Notes under the pieces: model-generated
Seen by the model: the letters and a program-made list of their open reading frames with translations, nothing else
What the model was told of the DNA's origin: nothing
Database searches by the model: none
Part shown: positions 23,776 through 35,858 of the stretch, piece by piece
Position numbering within the stretch: position 1 is the stretch's first letter
Layout of the letters: every line of letters begins with the position of its first letter
Program-made: the position numbers and the translations under genes
DNA from: Clusia tigrina
Lineage: Eukaryota; Arthropoda; Insecta; Diptera; Clusiidae
Length of the DNA: 64,000 nucleotides
NCBI GenBank assembly: GCA_920105625.2
Contig: OV050030.1
Location: 352,284,425 to 352,348,424, forward strand
Direction: 5' to 3'

Positions 23776-23889
23776 ATGTTAAATTTTTATCAAAAAAACA
23801 AAAAAGGATATACCAGATTATTATATTGCGATTATTGTGGCTAGGACCATAAAACTAAAAACTGTCCGAAATTAAACAAGACAAAATAG
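23776..23889 (+). pseudogene. Small leader ORF with zinc-knuckle pattern (ErrA copy 1)
   Basis: A 38-codon frame in the leader, 41 bp upstream of gag. It starts MLNFYQKNKKGYTRLL and continues YCDYCG, an in-frame TAG, then DHKTKNCPKLNK. The Cys/His layout (C-x2-C-x3-H-x4-C) is one residue short of the retroviral CCHC knuckle, and the stop lies inside it. The ErrA Gag itself has no knuckle, so this may be the remains of a separately encoded nucleocapsid-like peptide. The identical frame, with the same stop, is in copy 2 (49549-49662). Confidence 0.55.
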
Positions 23890-23930
23890 TTAAACTGGAC
23901 GATTTAAAAAAATTATTAAAAAACTTAAAC

Positions 23931-24470
23931 ATGACGACTCTAACAGTAGACCAGATAAACGAAGTAGTTGCAAGGGCGACAGCAAGTTTGAAAGCACAGA
24001 TAGATAGACTGACAACAGAAATACAAACTCTTAAAGTAATAGACTCAATTGTAGAATATGAGGATATAAAGATAGATCCTTCGCTAAATTGTATTGAGTC
24101 TCTTGATGCGGTAAAAAGTTTGCCGGAATTTCATGGATGTTCCAACAATTATGTCTCTTGGAGACAAGCAGCTATAAATGTGATGAAGATCTATAATTGT
24201 TATGTAGGTAATTCAAAATACTACACGGCAACCACAATTTTGAGAAATAAAATTGCCGGACCCGCAAATGCAGTACTGTCTTCACATGGTATGGTTGATG
24301 CCATTTTGGCAAGATTAGATTTCGCGTATGCGGACAAACGGTCAGTAGATGTAATAGAACAGGAGATGTCAATCTTGAGGCAGGGAAGAAAGTCCCTAAT
24401 TGAATATTACAATGAAGTTAATGAGAAATTGACTTTACTCATAAATAAAAATATAATGACAACAGGTGAT
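23931..24470 (+). pseudogene. gag: ErrA copy 1 gag, 5' part (split by LoaD)
   Basis: Starts MTTLTVDQINEVVARATASL, with a coiled N-terminus, then capsid-like LPEFHGCSNNYVSWRQAAIN, YYTATTILRNKI and DFAYADKRSVDVIEQEMSIL. Relative to copy 2 it lacks four codons after SSHG. The frame runs into LoaD after NIMTTGD. It continues at 30220-30811. Confidence 0.9.
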
Positions 24471-24970
24471 TGGGGTGTAATGTAGACCGCCTCCACGCGG
24501 TGCACCCTGGGTTACGCTAAATGGTCTACACTCCCCCAGGTGCTGCTGTTTTCTTGCACGGGAGTTCAGTAGCACCAATTGGCACGACCCCCATCGTTCG
24601 TTCCCGGACTTCTCTTTGGACCAATGTAATTGTTCTGATTGCCCTGGGCTGGTAGCTGTAATTTTCTGGACCTAGCTGTCTTTTGTCACGGTAGCACCAA
24701 GGTGAAACTTGAGTGTGAACGGCTCCAGTCTAAGGTTGCAGCTGCCCCCGTCCCGTTAAAACCTTGGCAGGCCTCAAAGTACGTTCGACGTCTGTTACCG
24801 TTAGGTCGGTAGTGTGGGTTCGGTTGAGTGGAACTCCCGATTAGCACTGGTCTGGCTCTGAACACTTGACCCCATAAGGGCTTGTGCCAACCCTCGCATG
24901 GCCTCCCTGCTTGCACAGATAACCATGGGACCATATTTAGTGACCACACGTTCGGACTGAGATAGCGGCT
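24471..24970 (+). other. LoaD 5' UTR (probable internal promoter region)
   Basis: About 500 bp of GC-richer DNA with no ORF. Elements of this kind carry an internal promoter in this region. I see no clear core motif. Confidence 0.6.
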
Positions 24971-26469
24971 TTGAGTGGGGACCCTTATTGCATGGACACA
25001 ACAAAAAATAAAAACATAAACACTAACACAAACAAAATTTCCGCGCATATCCCCTCAGGGACGCGCAAAACCCTGGCTAGGCAAATGCCCACCAGCAACA
25101 CCCCCGCCCTTGGTTCGAAGACAAGCAGCATAAGCACTGCCCCTTCAACAAGCACCACAGCTTCGGCTAATAAGCCACCCAAGAGCTCTTCGCTGTCCCC
25201 AGGCTCTTCAGCGGCTGCTAGGGTATTGACTCACAAACCAGCAGCAGTCGCTCCGCCTAAGCCCTCTTCAGCAAACGCCTCGATATTGCCTCACAAGTCG
25301 ATGGTAACTGCTCCTCGTACCGCTCCTCCTTCAGGTGCACCTACCAACGTGAACCCGAGTACAAGGGCGTACAGGACGCGTAGAGCGGCTTACCGTATTT
25401 TGACGAGGCTCAACGCTTCAGAACCATCTCAACTGTCCGAATACGACAAGGGCAAGCTTGAGTGGGCAAAAGCACACGCTGATGTGCGTGTCCACTCCTC
25501 CACTGCACAAGCAGCCGGTAACCCCAAGAGGCAGAGATCAGCCGATCGCCCGGGCCAATCCACCCAAAGCATCCCTAAGCGCGTTAGGCTGGCTACTCCC
25601 AAGCCTAAGCTCTCCAAACCGCTTAGTGAGATTGTGAAAGAGAGCCTCACATGGGCTGTGGTCGACTCTGCTAATGCCGATGGGACCATTACTCCTGCCA
25701 ATTGGAGACAGGTCGAAATGGCACTGTTACCAATTTTCGTTGAGGTTATGTCCCTCAACCCTGGTCCTTCACCCAGCTGCCGTGACGCAGGGTGGTATCA
25801 AGGACATATTAAGATCATATCTTGCTCGGACCAACGCTCGGCGGATCTATACAAGGTAGCGATCAATAGGGTAGGTGAGATATGGCCGGGTGCACAGCTC
25901 AACGCGGTACCTTTGGACCAGGTTCCCCAACGCCCTCGCTCCAAAACATGGCTTCCTGCCGAGCCCTCTGAGCCCGAGGCAATCTTAAAGATCCTCAAGC
26001 TCAGTAACACCGATCTTCCCACCGATGGCTGGAAGGTCGCGAAAGTTGGTGACCCCAAAGGCACTTTGCGTGAGGTCACCATCATTTTGAACGAGCAATC
26101 CCTTGTTCCCATCAACTCCCGCGAGGGGGTGATTAATTATGGCTTTGGAGCCATCACTCTCCGCATCTACAAGTGCGATGCCCAAGCCCCCCAACAGCCT
26201 CCCCCAGCTGGTGCTGTCCCACAAGCCACTGCCAAAGGCCTAGCTGCTCGGGCCCGGCTCTCACCCCTTTGTCGGGTAGTAACAATGAGAGTATGTGCTC
26301 CGTTACAACCAGAAGCAGCCGCTTCTCAACTTCCGAACTGGTCGGAGAATTCTTCGACCACATGGATACGGAGGCGGCTGGTGGATACATCTCTCCAATG
26401 TCCGAAGAGGAGGAGTTGAATTCCACTATAATCGCTCTTCCAGACAATGCTGAAGGTACTACAGATTAA
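24971..26469 (+). pseudogene. LoaD ORF1, with a late frameshift
   Basis: Main frame 24971-26419 (482 codons) from MSGDPYCMDTTKNK. It has a long Ser/Ala/Pro/Lys-rich basic N-terminus, then a folded region (about residues 260-400) with WYQGHIKIISCSDQRSADLY, PRSKTWLPAEPSEPEAILKI and VTIILNEQSLVPI. This resembles the ORF1 domain of LOA-like elements (DUF4780-type; family assignment from memory of its layout). The more natural C-terminus (FFDHMDTEAAGGYISPMSEE, ending at 26469) lies in another frame, so a small indel probably sits near 26170-26300. The end overlaps ORF2. Confidence 0.75.
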
Positions 26470-29400
26470 CATTCAGCATTCGAAAACTGCCTCGGCAGCC
26501 CTGCTTCTCCGCCTCTCGGATATAGGGGAGGAGCTCATTCTCGTCCAAGAACCTTGGGTCATAAATGACCGGGTTTTTGGACTCAATGTATACGGATATC
26601 GTATGGTATATATCGAGGATCAAGGTAAACCAAGATCCTGCATTCTGGTAAAAAACAGCGTTAACGCTCTTTTACTCCCTAGATTCAGTGACAAAGACAA
26701 TGTTGCCATGGTCATTGAAATGGGTCCACGGACTTTCTGGATCTCCTCGAACTACATGGCTCATGACTATGGCGACTCCCCGCCACCAAACATACTGAAG
26801 CAAATGGTTGCTGTAGCCCACCAGAAACAGATTCCGGTAATTATCGGCGCCGATGCCAATGCCCATCACGAAATATGGGGCAGCTCCGGCACAAATGATC
26901 GAGGTGAGTGTCTTTTCGACTTTATCATTTCAAATAACTTAGGCATTGCTAACCGGGGAAATGAGCCGACCTTCCTTACATCCGTAAGGAAGGAAGTGCT
27001 TGACATCACCCTCGTCAGCGATAACTACTCGAACATGATAAGCAATTGGTTCGTCTCACAGGAATGCTCCTTTTCGGACCACTGCTATATCACCTTTGAC
27101 ATTGACTTGAGGGAGACTACAGGCAATACAGAATCTCTTAAACCTGTCAATAGAAAAAACACGAACTGGCCTCTTTTCCGGCTCAAACTGGGGTCATGCT
27201 TAGCAACGACTCCCCCTATTATCCACAACTGTCCCGACATTGATCGGGCGGTCGACGATCTGTCCACAGCTTTTAAAAAAGCCACTCATATTTCTTGCAT
27301 CACTCCCGAACCACGGGGCAAACCTAAACCTCCGTGGTGGAACTCGGAAATTGCAAGTCTTCGCAAAACTTGTAGAATGCTTTTCAACAAAGCTAAAGTT
27401 ACAGCTGAGTGGGCCCCTTTCAAAAATAAGCAAAAAGAGTTGAAATACGCCATTAGGCGAGGGAAACGAGCGTCATGGAGGGAATTTTGCGAAAGCATTG
27501 AATCGACGTCCGAGGCTAGCCGTCTTCGTAAAATTCTCCACTCCTCTAACAAAACCCTTGACTGTATCCAAAAACCAGATGGCAGCTGGACTCACTCAAG
27601 CGCCGAAACCCTTGATATCCTGCTAGACACCCACTTCCCAGGGAGTTTAGCCTCAGCGGATCAAGCACTCTACCAGGTGGAGCAGGTTTCGCATGATACC
27701 CTCCCCACATTCCAAGTGACACAAAGTCACCTTGAGTGGTCCATTCAAACCTTGAGGCCATACAAGTCCCCCGGACCAGACGGCATCATTCCTGCCGATA
27801 TCCAAAATGGGGAAGAGATTATCCTTCCATGGCTGCTTCAAATATATAATGCAAGCCTCAGACTGCAATACATTCCCTTACGCTGGCGCACGGCTCGGGT
27901 CGTCTTCATACCAAAAGTTGGGAAGGCCTCGCACACCAAACCTAAGGATTACAGACCCATAAGTCTAACATCCTTTCTTCTTAAGAAGAGCTCTTGACCT
28001 ACATATCAGGACATCGATCAACCCTTCTCTTCTCTCTGTATCTCAACACGCTTACTCTAAAGGCAAATCGGTTGAAACAGCACTTCATTCTCTCATTTCT
28101 CAAGTTGACAAATCCTTGGCGTACAAGGAATTCACACTTGTCATATTTCTGGACATCGAGGGAGCATTCAACAATGTATGCCCCAACGCTGTCATCTCCG
28201 CACTCTATAATCTTAACCTGAATTCAGGTCTTCTTAAATTTATAGAGCTTCTACTAAAATCTAGGATCATCACTTCCACGATCGGCAGTGCCCAATCCAG
28301 GAGGGTGGTTAACAGGGGCACGCCACAAGGGGGTGTTTTATCACCCCTCCTCTGGAACCTGGCAGTTAACACACTACTGGTGAGATTGGAATCTACTGGA
28401 TGCAAAGTGATAGCCTATGCGGACGACATAGCAATCGCGGCATCCGGCAAAATCCCACAAACACTTTCCGAAAAACTTAACTATTCACTCTCTATTGTAT
28501 CGAACTGGTGTCGCGAATTCGAACTTGGGGTTAACCCATCCAAAACCGAGACTATGCTTTTCACTAGGAAGTACAAAATTCCAAAGTTTACAATGCCTAG
28601 TCTAAACGGCACTCCGCTCTCTTTGAGCACACACGTTAAGTACTTAGGCCTGATTCTCGACCCAAAGCTTAATTGGAAAGCCAATCTAGCTGAGAGGGCA
28701 CGTAAGGCAGCATGCGCTATATACTGCTGTAAAAGAGCAGTTGGTGCACGATGGGGACTTCGTCCTCGAGTCGTGCTCTGGCTCTACACGGCCATCGTTG
28801 AACCAAACCTGTTATACGGGTCGGTCTTCTGGTGGCAAGCTCTTGAAAAAGCCTGTAATATCAAACCCATTGATAAAATCAGAAGATCCATTGCTCTACT
28901 GATCACTGGCGCTCTTCGCAGCACACCTACGAAAGCCATTTTTGCCATGCTGCACTGGCTCCCCTCGGGGATCCTGGTTAAGCAACAAGCCAAGCTGACA
29001 GCGATTAGACTTAATGCTCTTTCGCACTGGCGCATAACCCTGACAGGCCATGCTTCAATTCTGAATCAGGACCCACCTGTCCCCAACTTTATCGATTATA
29101 TGTCGGTCTATCCCGATTTGAACAGGGAATTCGACCTCACTATTCCAAGTCGAAGCGACTGGACCTCAGAAAACCGAATCGTCGGTGAAACAGTCGAAAT
29201 CTACACCGACGGTTCCAAGCTTGGAGGTAGAGTCGGCAGCGGTATTTATTCCGACAAGCTGGACTTAAACATCTCCCTACGTCTCCCAGACCATTGCAGC
29301 GTTTTTCAAGCTGAGGTCATGGCCATTTACCACGCAGCCAAATGGATGCTGAGTAGTGATATCGGCGCGGTTGACGTATCTATCTTCTCAGACAGCCAGG

Positions 29401-30041
29401 CCGCCATTAAATCTCTTTTTGGCTCCACGGCCACATCAAGACTAGTTCATGAATGTCGAACATCTTTAAATGAGCTCGCAAGTTACTCTCGGGTGCACCT
29501 AGTCTGGGTTCCCGGACACAGCGAAATCCCGGGAAACTGCGAGGCGGACGAGCTTGCCAAGGCAGGCACGCTAATGCACGACATTCACCCCTCTGTAAAC
29601 ATCGGCATTCCACTGGCAACAGCCAAGCTGGAAGTCAAGCGGAAATATCTGGCTGACGCCTACAAATCCTGGGCTAACGAGGAATCCTGCCACACGGCTA
29701 GACTAACTTGGGCAAGCATGGACAAAAACAGAACCAATCAACTTCTTCGACTTGATCGCGTATCACTGTCGACAACTGTGTCGGTTTTGACCGGCCACTG
29801 CATAATGGGACAGCACGCAGAAAGACTGGGCCTACCCTCAAATGATTTTTGCCGAGGCTGTGGCTTCGAGGAGGAGGACGAGACGGTTTTCCACCTCTTA
29901 TGCCACTGCCCATCCTTGAGCAGAAGAAGAATTCGCACCTTTGGTGCCCCATTTCTTACAAGCCTGACAGAGCTGTCATCCATTAATATTAGGGACATAG
30001 CCAGGTTCATCAAAATATCAGGATGGTTTCCTGAAACATGA
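26447..30041 (+). pseudogene. LoaD ORF2: endonuclease, RT, RNase H, zinc finger; one frameshift
   Basis: About 1,190 codons in two frames. The AP-type endonuclease (26447-27100) has LQINIQHSKTASAA, LVQEPWV, GADANAHHEIWGSSGTNDRG and SDHCYITFD. RT has YRPISLTSFLL, then FLDIEGAFNNV, RGTPQGGVLSPLLWNL and VIAYADDIAIAAS. RNase H (about 29195-29570) has EIYTDGSKLGG, QAEVMAIYHAA, FSDSQAAIKSL and VWVPGHSEIPGNCEADELAK. A C-terminal CRGCGFEEEDETVFHLLCHC finger follows. A small deletion near 27980-27995 shifts the frame between the RT fingers and palm; the frame is then open from about 27990. That is the only ORF2 lesion I see. Confidence 0.9.
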
Positions 30042-30219
30042 CGGGGGAGTCGTGCCTTTCCAGGCGCTGTCCTTGCGCTGACTATCACCATCCCAAGTAT
30101 GGGAACCTTTTTAGTCAGTGCTTGAACGGCGCCACACCGTGGTATCACAATGGGCCATTATGTGTGCTCAAGTGTGCTTTTGGCAAACTGGGCGGCCACT
30201 CCTACCTACCTACCTACCT
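30042..30219 (+). other. LoaD 3' UTR and (CCTA)n tail
   Basis: About 160 bp, then CCTACCTACCTACCTA immediately before the target duplication. Confidence 0.75.
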
Positions 30220-30811
30220 AACAGGTGATAATAATGAAGTCACTAAAGCAATGAATTTTAAAGCTCGGGAAACAGCACTCAGAGTTTTCATTACGGGTCT
30301 TAATTACCCACTTTCAAACACAATTTTCTCATTGGGCCCTAAAGATTTGCCAAATGCATTGGCAAAGGCACAGGAGATTCAATCCAATAATGAAAGGTAT
30401 AGCTTTGCTCTGAACTTCGAGCAACATCAAAATCCAAGAAATCAAAATAATAGTTCAAATAATTTAAGATTTCCGAAACATACTAGTAGTAACAACAAAT
30501 ATAATCAAAATTTGTATCAGCCAAAACCACAGCCAATGGACGTAGATAGGGGATCTTCGATGTTTAGGAATACAGGTTATAATAAATTAAATACTAATAA
30601 TCATAATTTGAATAACAATTTCCAAGCGAGAAAGAATTATAATACTAATTGGGTACCAAGAAACTTTGGACAACATAATCAATTTAATAACTATAATCGG
30701 GGACAACCCATTAAACGTGAGAGTTCTACACAAATTTCACAACAAAGAAACGCGGTAGTAAAGGAACCCAGAATGAATAATATGCAAGAAGGAGATAATT
30801 TTTTAAATTAA
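30220..30811 (+). pseudogene. gag: ErrA copy 1 gag, 3' part
   Basis: Resumes the gag frame after LoaD: NNEVTKAMNFKARETALRVF, ITGLNYPLSNTIFSLGPKDL. An Asn/Gln-rich tail with QPKPQPMDVDRG follows, ending DNFLN and a stop at 30809-30811. No zinc knuckle. This half of gag is deleted in copy 2. Confidence 0.9.
30799..30805 (+). promoter_or_regulatory. -1 frameshift slippery heptamer, ErrA gag-pol
   Basis: T TTT TTA in the gag frame, two codons before the stop; the -1 frame opens into protease. The same site and phase occur in Err1 (3604-3610). Confidence 0.8.
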
Positions 30812-33800
30812 AAGAGGGTCTTCCATTTATAATAAAAACTAATAGAGTGACAGGGGAGACTCTCAAAATTTTAATTGATACTGGGACAAATAAGAATTAT
30901 TGCAAAAAAGCTACATTTAATAATCCCTTTGATATAATACCACATAAGTGCGTAAGTTCAATACATGGGAGAACGATAATTAAAACATATTACATGGTTA
31001 ATATTTTCGGGGTAAAAACTACTTTTTATGAATTACCAGAATTAAAGCATTATGATGCAATAATAGGTATAGAGCTATTAAAAACAATAAATAGTAATCT
31101 TAATTTGAAAGAAACTCAATTAGAATATGAAAACAATAAAATTGAAAAGTTGAATTATAATGAATCTGAAGAAATAAATAATCTCAACATAGATGAGACT
31201 GTTTCTGAAGAAATGAGAGATAAATTATTAAAAATTATTAGATGTTATTCTATATCTTTTTCGACCCAAGAAACTTCCTTACCTTTCAATACAAAAGTAA
31301 AGGCAACAATCCGTACAAAAACTACTGAACCAATATGGTCAAAAGGATATCCTTATCCATTGCCAGCAAATGAGTTTGTAAATGACGAAATACAGCAACT
31401 TTTAAAAAATGATATAATAAGACAATCGCGTTCACCTTACAATTCCCCCGTATGGGTGGTACCAAAAAAAGGTTTTAACGAGGACGGTAGTAAAAAACAA
31501 AGATTAGTCATAGACTATAGAAAATTGAATCAGAATACAATTTTTGATCGTTATCCGATCCCGGACGTCAGTGTAATTTTGTCCAATCTTGGAAAATCAA
31601 AATATTTTACTACACTTGACTTAGAAAGTGGTTTTCACCAAATCCTTATCAATGAGGACGATAAAGAAAAAACTGCTTTTTCCGTTAATAATGGAAAGTA
31701 TGAATTCAATAGAATGCCATTCAGTCTCAAAAATGCGCCTTCAATATTCCAGAGAGGAATAGATGACATTTTGAGAGATTCTATATGTCATGTCTATGTC
31801 ATATCTATATGGATGACGTAATAATATATTCAGAAACAGAACAAGAACATATTGTTCATATTAATCAAGTACTAAAATCATGAAATAATGCTAATATGCG
31901 AATATCAAAAGAGAAGTCAAAATTCTTCAAAAGAGAAATTGAATTCCTTGGTTTTTTAGTAACACAGAATTATATAAAAACAGATCCTAAAAAAGTAGAA
32001 ACTATAAAAAGCTTTCCAGAACCAAAGACGCTTAGACAGCTAAGGTCATTTCTCGGTTTGGCTGGATATTACAGAAAATTTGTGAAAAATTATGCTTTTA
32101 TAGCCAAATCAATGACTGAATATTTAAAAGGACCAAATGGAAAAATAGGTAAAAATCATAGCAAAAATGTGAAAATTACATTTTGTAGTGATGCTAAAGA
32201 GGCTTTCAAAAACATTAAAGAAAAACTTTGTGAAAATGTTGTACTAACACAACCAGATTTTAGTAGAGGTTTTGAATTAACCACAGATGCAAGTAACTCA
32301 GCCATAGGCGCAGTCTTGTCACAAGAAAGAAAACCAATTATTTTCATTAGTAGGAGTTTAAGTGAAACAGAAAAGAGATATGCAACAAATAAGAAGGAGA
32401 TGTTAGCCATAGTCTGGGCATTAAAAAATTTACGAAATTATTTATACGGATCATCAAATTTAATAATTAATACAGACCACCAACCATTAACCTTTGCTAT
32501 AAGTGATAAAAATCCAAATATAAAGCTAAAAAGATGGAAAGCTTTTATTGAGGAATATTCACCAGAAATAAGGTATAAGCCAGGCAAAGAAAATGTTGTA
32601 GCGGACGCCTTGAGTAGATAATTTATTAATAATTTAAGTGATGACAAACAGACAATACATTCTCAAGAAAGCAGTGATAATGACTCAATTAAAAGAGTAA
32701 ATGCACCAGTTAACTGTTTCCGACAGCAGATAATACTAGAAGAACACCCAACAGAAACGAACTTGACATCAACACAAAGATTTCAAAGTTTTTGGAGACA
32801 CGAAATAAGATTCGATACACATTAAAAATTAATCCAAGAATTTAAAAAAATATTGAAACCAAATGTAATAACAGCAATTTATGTAACATCAGAAATAATA
32901 GAAAGAACATTGCCAGAAATAAAAAGACATTTTACACAACAATCTTTTGTACATACGACAAAAATGGTAATGGATATAACAAATCCGGACGATCAAAACG
33001 ATTTAATACATAGATTTCACACTAGAGCTCATAGAAATGCTAAGGAAAATTATAAACAACTCCTAATAGACTATTTTTTCCCAACAGCACAAAAAAGATT
33101 CCAAGAGTTTGTGAAGAATTGTGACATATGCCAACAAACAAAATATGATAGGCATCCAATTAAAGAACCCATTGGCGAGACGCCAATTCCACAAAGGGTG
33201 GGTGAAATGTTACATATAGACTTCTTCTTTATAGATCGTGAGATATTTCTAACAGCCATTGACAAATATTCAAAGTATCTAATCGTTAGACATGTTCAAT
33301 CAAAAATAGAGGCTAGACATATATTATTAGAAATAGTTCAAACATTTGGCACAGTAGAAAATATATATTCAGATAATGAGGCAACCTTTACAAGTGAAGT
33401 TATGAAACAAATGTATAGAAATAATGGAATTCATTTAAAAACTACTGCGACTATTCATTCATTATCAAATGGTCAAATTGAAAGGGTACATTCGACCCTT
33501 ACGGAAATTATTAAATGCATGAAACTGGAAAGAAACATTAGTGATATCAGAGAACTTGTCATATTATCTACAATGAGATATAACGAAACAATTCACTCCG
33601 TTACTAATAAAAAACCAAAAGATATATTTTTTAATCAAAACTTATACGAAAATATTAATAATACCTTAAGAGAAAAGCAGGTAAAGGACTTAGAGTACCA
33701 TAATAAAAAGAGAAAAGAAAGAAATTTTGAGGTAGGTCAAAAGGTATTCATTAAAACAGATAGACGCGTAAATAAATTGGCACCGAAATATAAAAGAACC

Positions 33801-33878
33801 TATGTGCAAGATAATTTAAAGAATAAAATAATCACGAATAGAAATAACACTATTCATAAAGATAATATCAAATCATAA
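30805..33878 (+). pseudogene. pol: ErrA copy 1 pol (protease, RT, RNase H, integrase), broken
   Basis: Protease LKILIDTGTNKNYC (about 30865-30900). RT motifs are SPYNSPVWVVPKK, RLVIDYRKLNQNT, YFTTLDLESGFHQI and MPFSLKNAPSIFQR. A small rearrangement at 31789-31810 destroys the YMDD region that copy 2 keeps. A TGA at about 31881 interrupts VLKS-NNAN. RNase H (32280-32620) ends with ADALSR and a TAG-type change at 32619. Another TAA lies near 32823. The integrase (32853-33878) is open, with HTRAHRNA, CDICQQTKY, MLHIDFFF, YSDNEATF and GQIERVHS. The stops at 31881 and 32823 are shared with copy 2. Confidence 0.92.
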
Positions 33879-33884
33879 TTACAG

Positions 33885-35268
33885 ATGCTATTTTTACTTT
33901 TAATCATTGGAGTCTCAACAGCAGACATAATAGACTATACTCGTGAACCCTGTGGACTTATCGAAGATGGTTTAACTGCAACATATTAAAATTATGGAGA
34001 AATTTTTCACATTGCAAACTGCACACAGTATCAAGAAATGATTAATAATACAAGAAAAAATATGAATTTGATCAATGAACCTTCAGCTCAAAAACAAGCA
34101 ACCGAAATGGATCTAAGTCATATTGAACATCTTCTCGAACAACTAACAGTACATCATAGAATGAGACGGGGATAAATGAACTGGGCACTATTTGGAAGTG
34201 GATTGCAGGGACACCTGACCACGACGACCAAGTACGAGTAGAACAGAAAATTAGAGAACTTGTCGAAAACAATAACAGACAATTTACAATTAACACAAAA
34301 ATTTCCGTACAAATACAACACTTGACAAACAGGTTAAATCAATTTAAAGAAACTTCTCCATACCAATACTTTTTAAAACAGAGAAATAGATTTTTGCTTA
34401 TAGAGCTTGATAATCTTATACAAACAATAAATTTAGGAAAACTAGGTATTTTAAATACTTTGGTACTTAATACAAAAGAAATTCGCGAAATAATAAAGAC
34501 AGAGAAACAACAACTATCCTTAGTTGATATACTTAATGTATCTAAATTTAAGATTATTCAAAATAATGATGTAATAGTTATTTACATAAAATATCCAATA
34601 ATCGATCATATATGTACCAATTATATTGTTAAAGGATTAAATAATGGAAATGGAAAAATCCAAATTGATCGCGAGAATGTTGCTAATTGTAATAACGAAT
34701 ATAAAGCAACAATTGATTTTAAAATAAAGTTAAACCATATTTATTGTAAGATATTGAACGAAACCTCCTGTATAATAAATTTACTTAATAAAAACAAATC
34801 CAAATGTAATTTGCTTAAAGAAAATAATAAAAATATCGAAATAATTAAAGACGGAATAGCAGTGGTATCCATAAAATTAATAATGTTAAATTAAATGGAA
34901 CATATTTAATATCTTTTAATGATTCAATTGAAATTGATAACGTAACTTATGTTAACTATAAAGGTTATATACTAAATCAAATAAGAATAAATCCACCAAC
35001 ACAAATCGAAATCTTGGACTACATCGAAAGTGAAAATAAAGAATTAAAATTTAAAAATATTGACCTATTGTCATCAATAAATGAAGATATCAATCAACAC
35101 CCAATTTTATGGACCATTATAATAACTACAATAATAATTTCAACAATAATTGCGATCATCAAAATAAAAAGCTTTTATCAAAAATTCCAAGAAAAGCGCA
35201 AAAGAAAAGCAATCGAATCAGCAGTAAACAAAATTCAAAAACTTCAAGATCAATTCCTAGGATTGTAA
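33885..35268 (+). pseudogene. env: ErrA copy 1 env, broken
   Basis: An ATAATTACAG acceptor-like site is followed at once by the ATG. Signal peptide MLFLLLIIGVSTA. Stop at 33987-33989 and a 1-bp loss just after the basic HHRMRRG site (about 34170) break the ectodomain. The frame reopens at 34322-34894 (NKSKCNLLKENNKNIEIIK) and, after a shift shared with copy 2 (about 34880), at 35014-35268. That last part has a membrane segment (ILWTIIITTIIISTIIAIIK) and a basic cytoplasmic tail ending DQFLGL. The layout is that of a class I-like insect errantivirus Env. It could not make a full protein. Confidence 0.88.
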
Positions 35269-35293
35269 TCACCGGGACGTTGATCATTAACGA

Positions 35294-35340
35294 AGGGGGA
35301 AGTTAACACCCGGCTGAAAGATTTGCCTAAATGCGCACTC
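35294..35340 (+). repeat. ErrA copy 1 polypurine tract and truncated 3' LTR
   Basis: AGGGGGA (35294-35300) precedes AGTTAACACCCGGCTG. The LTR stops after 40 bp at GCGCACTC and joins the middle of the ErrB LTR. TC is present at both breakpoints, a 2-bp microhomology. Confidence 0.88.
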
Positions 35341-35671
35341 AATTGACCACTTTATTCTTTGCAACACATTCGGTGGAAAGACATTCGTACAGCTCGAATG
35401 CAAAGACACTCAAATAAACGTCAAATTTGTGAATGAAGCCGCGATCGGAATATGGTTTGAAGTGCAACAAATTACGAGTATGGAAAGGTCTACTTTATCA
35501 ATGTATTTTTTATTCAAGTATTTCTTTTGTATTTGTGTATAAGTAACGAAAAAGGTTATTTAAGAGACTGTTCGAATAGAATTTAAGTCAGTCTAATTCT
35601 TATACTCAGAAATAAGACTAGATACGCTAAACCGAATTTTAAAAATCTTGTATTAATTTATTTTCGTAACT
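35341..35671 (+). repeat. ErrB copy 1 LTR, 3' part
   Basis: From AATTGACCACTTTATTC to TTTTCGTAACT. It lacks the roughly 20 bp (CCCTAATCCCCTAACACCTC) found in copy 3 and in the solo LTR, as does copy 2. The PBS TGGCGCAGTC follows at 35671-35680. Confidence 0.88.
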
Positions 35672-35858
35672 GGCGCAGTCATGGAAAATATTTCTAAAGA
35701 AATATTTTATAACCAAAAGTATTTAACGGCAAACTTTACTAATCGCAGTCGTGGAAGATATCTAAAGATATATTTTAGCACCGGGAACTTTAATAACACT
35801 TAATAAAATTTTTTAAAAATCTAATTGAGAGAAATTATTTCATTCTAAGTGCTTCTGA

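Larger units (their letters stand above)
24471..30219 (+). mobile_element. LoaD: full-length LOA/I-group non-LTR retrotransposon
   Basis: 5.75 kb flanked by the perfect 10-bp target duplication AACAGGTGAT (24461-24470 and 30220-30229). The 5' UTR starts TGGGGTGTAATGTAGACC. Two ORFs follow, then a short 3' UTR ending in a (CCTA)n tail instead of poly(A). RT followed by RNase H and a CCHC end indicates the I/LOA side of non-LTR elements. It is absent from ErrA copy 2, so it is younger than that duplication. ORF1 and ORF2 each carry a frame change. Confidence 0.92.
22909..35340 (+). mobile_element. ErrA copy 1: errantivirus-type Gypsy element, holding LoaD
   Basis: Order: 5' LTR, PBS, leader with a small zinc-knuckle ORF, gag (split by LoaD), pol, env, polypurine tract and the first 40 bp of the 3' LTR. 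The rest of that LTR, together with the adjoining ErrB LTR middle, is deleted: GCGCACTC runs straight into AATTGACC. Inserted in the ErrB LTR at CAACT. Several stops and frameshifts, most shared with copy 2, make it inactive. Confidence 0.93.

Noticed and set aside
24471..24970. Possible tRNA- or snRNA-derived head in the LoaD 5' UTR
   Set aside because: No A/B box pair or cloverleaf could be made out by eye.
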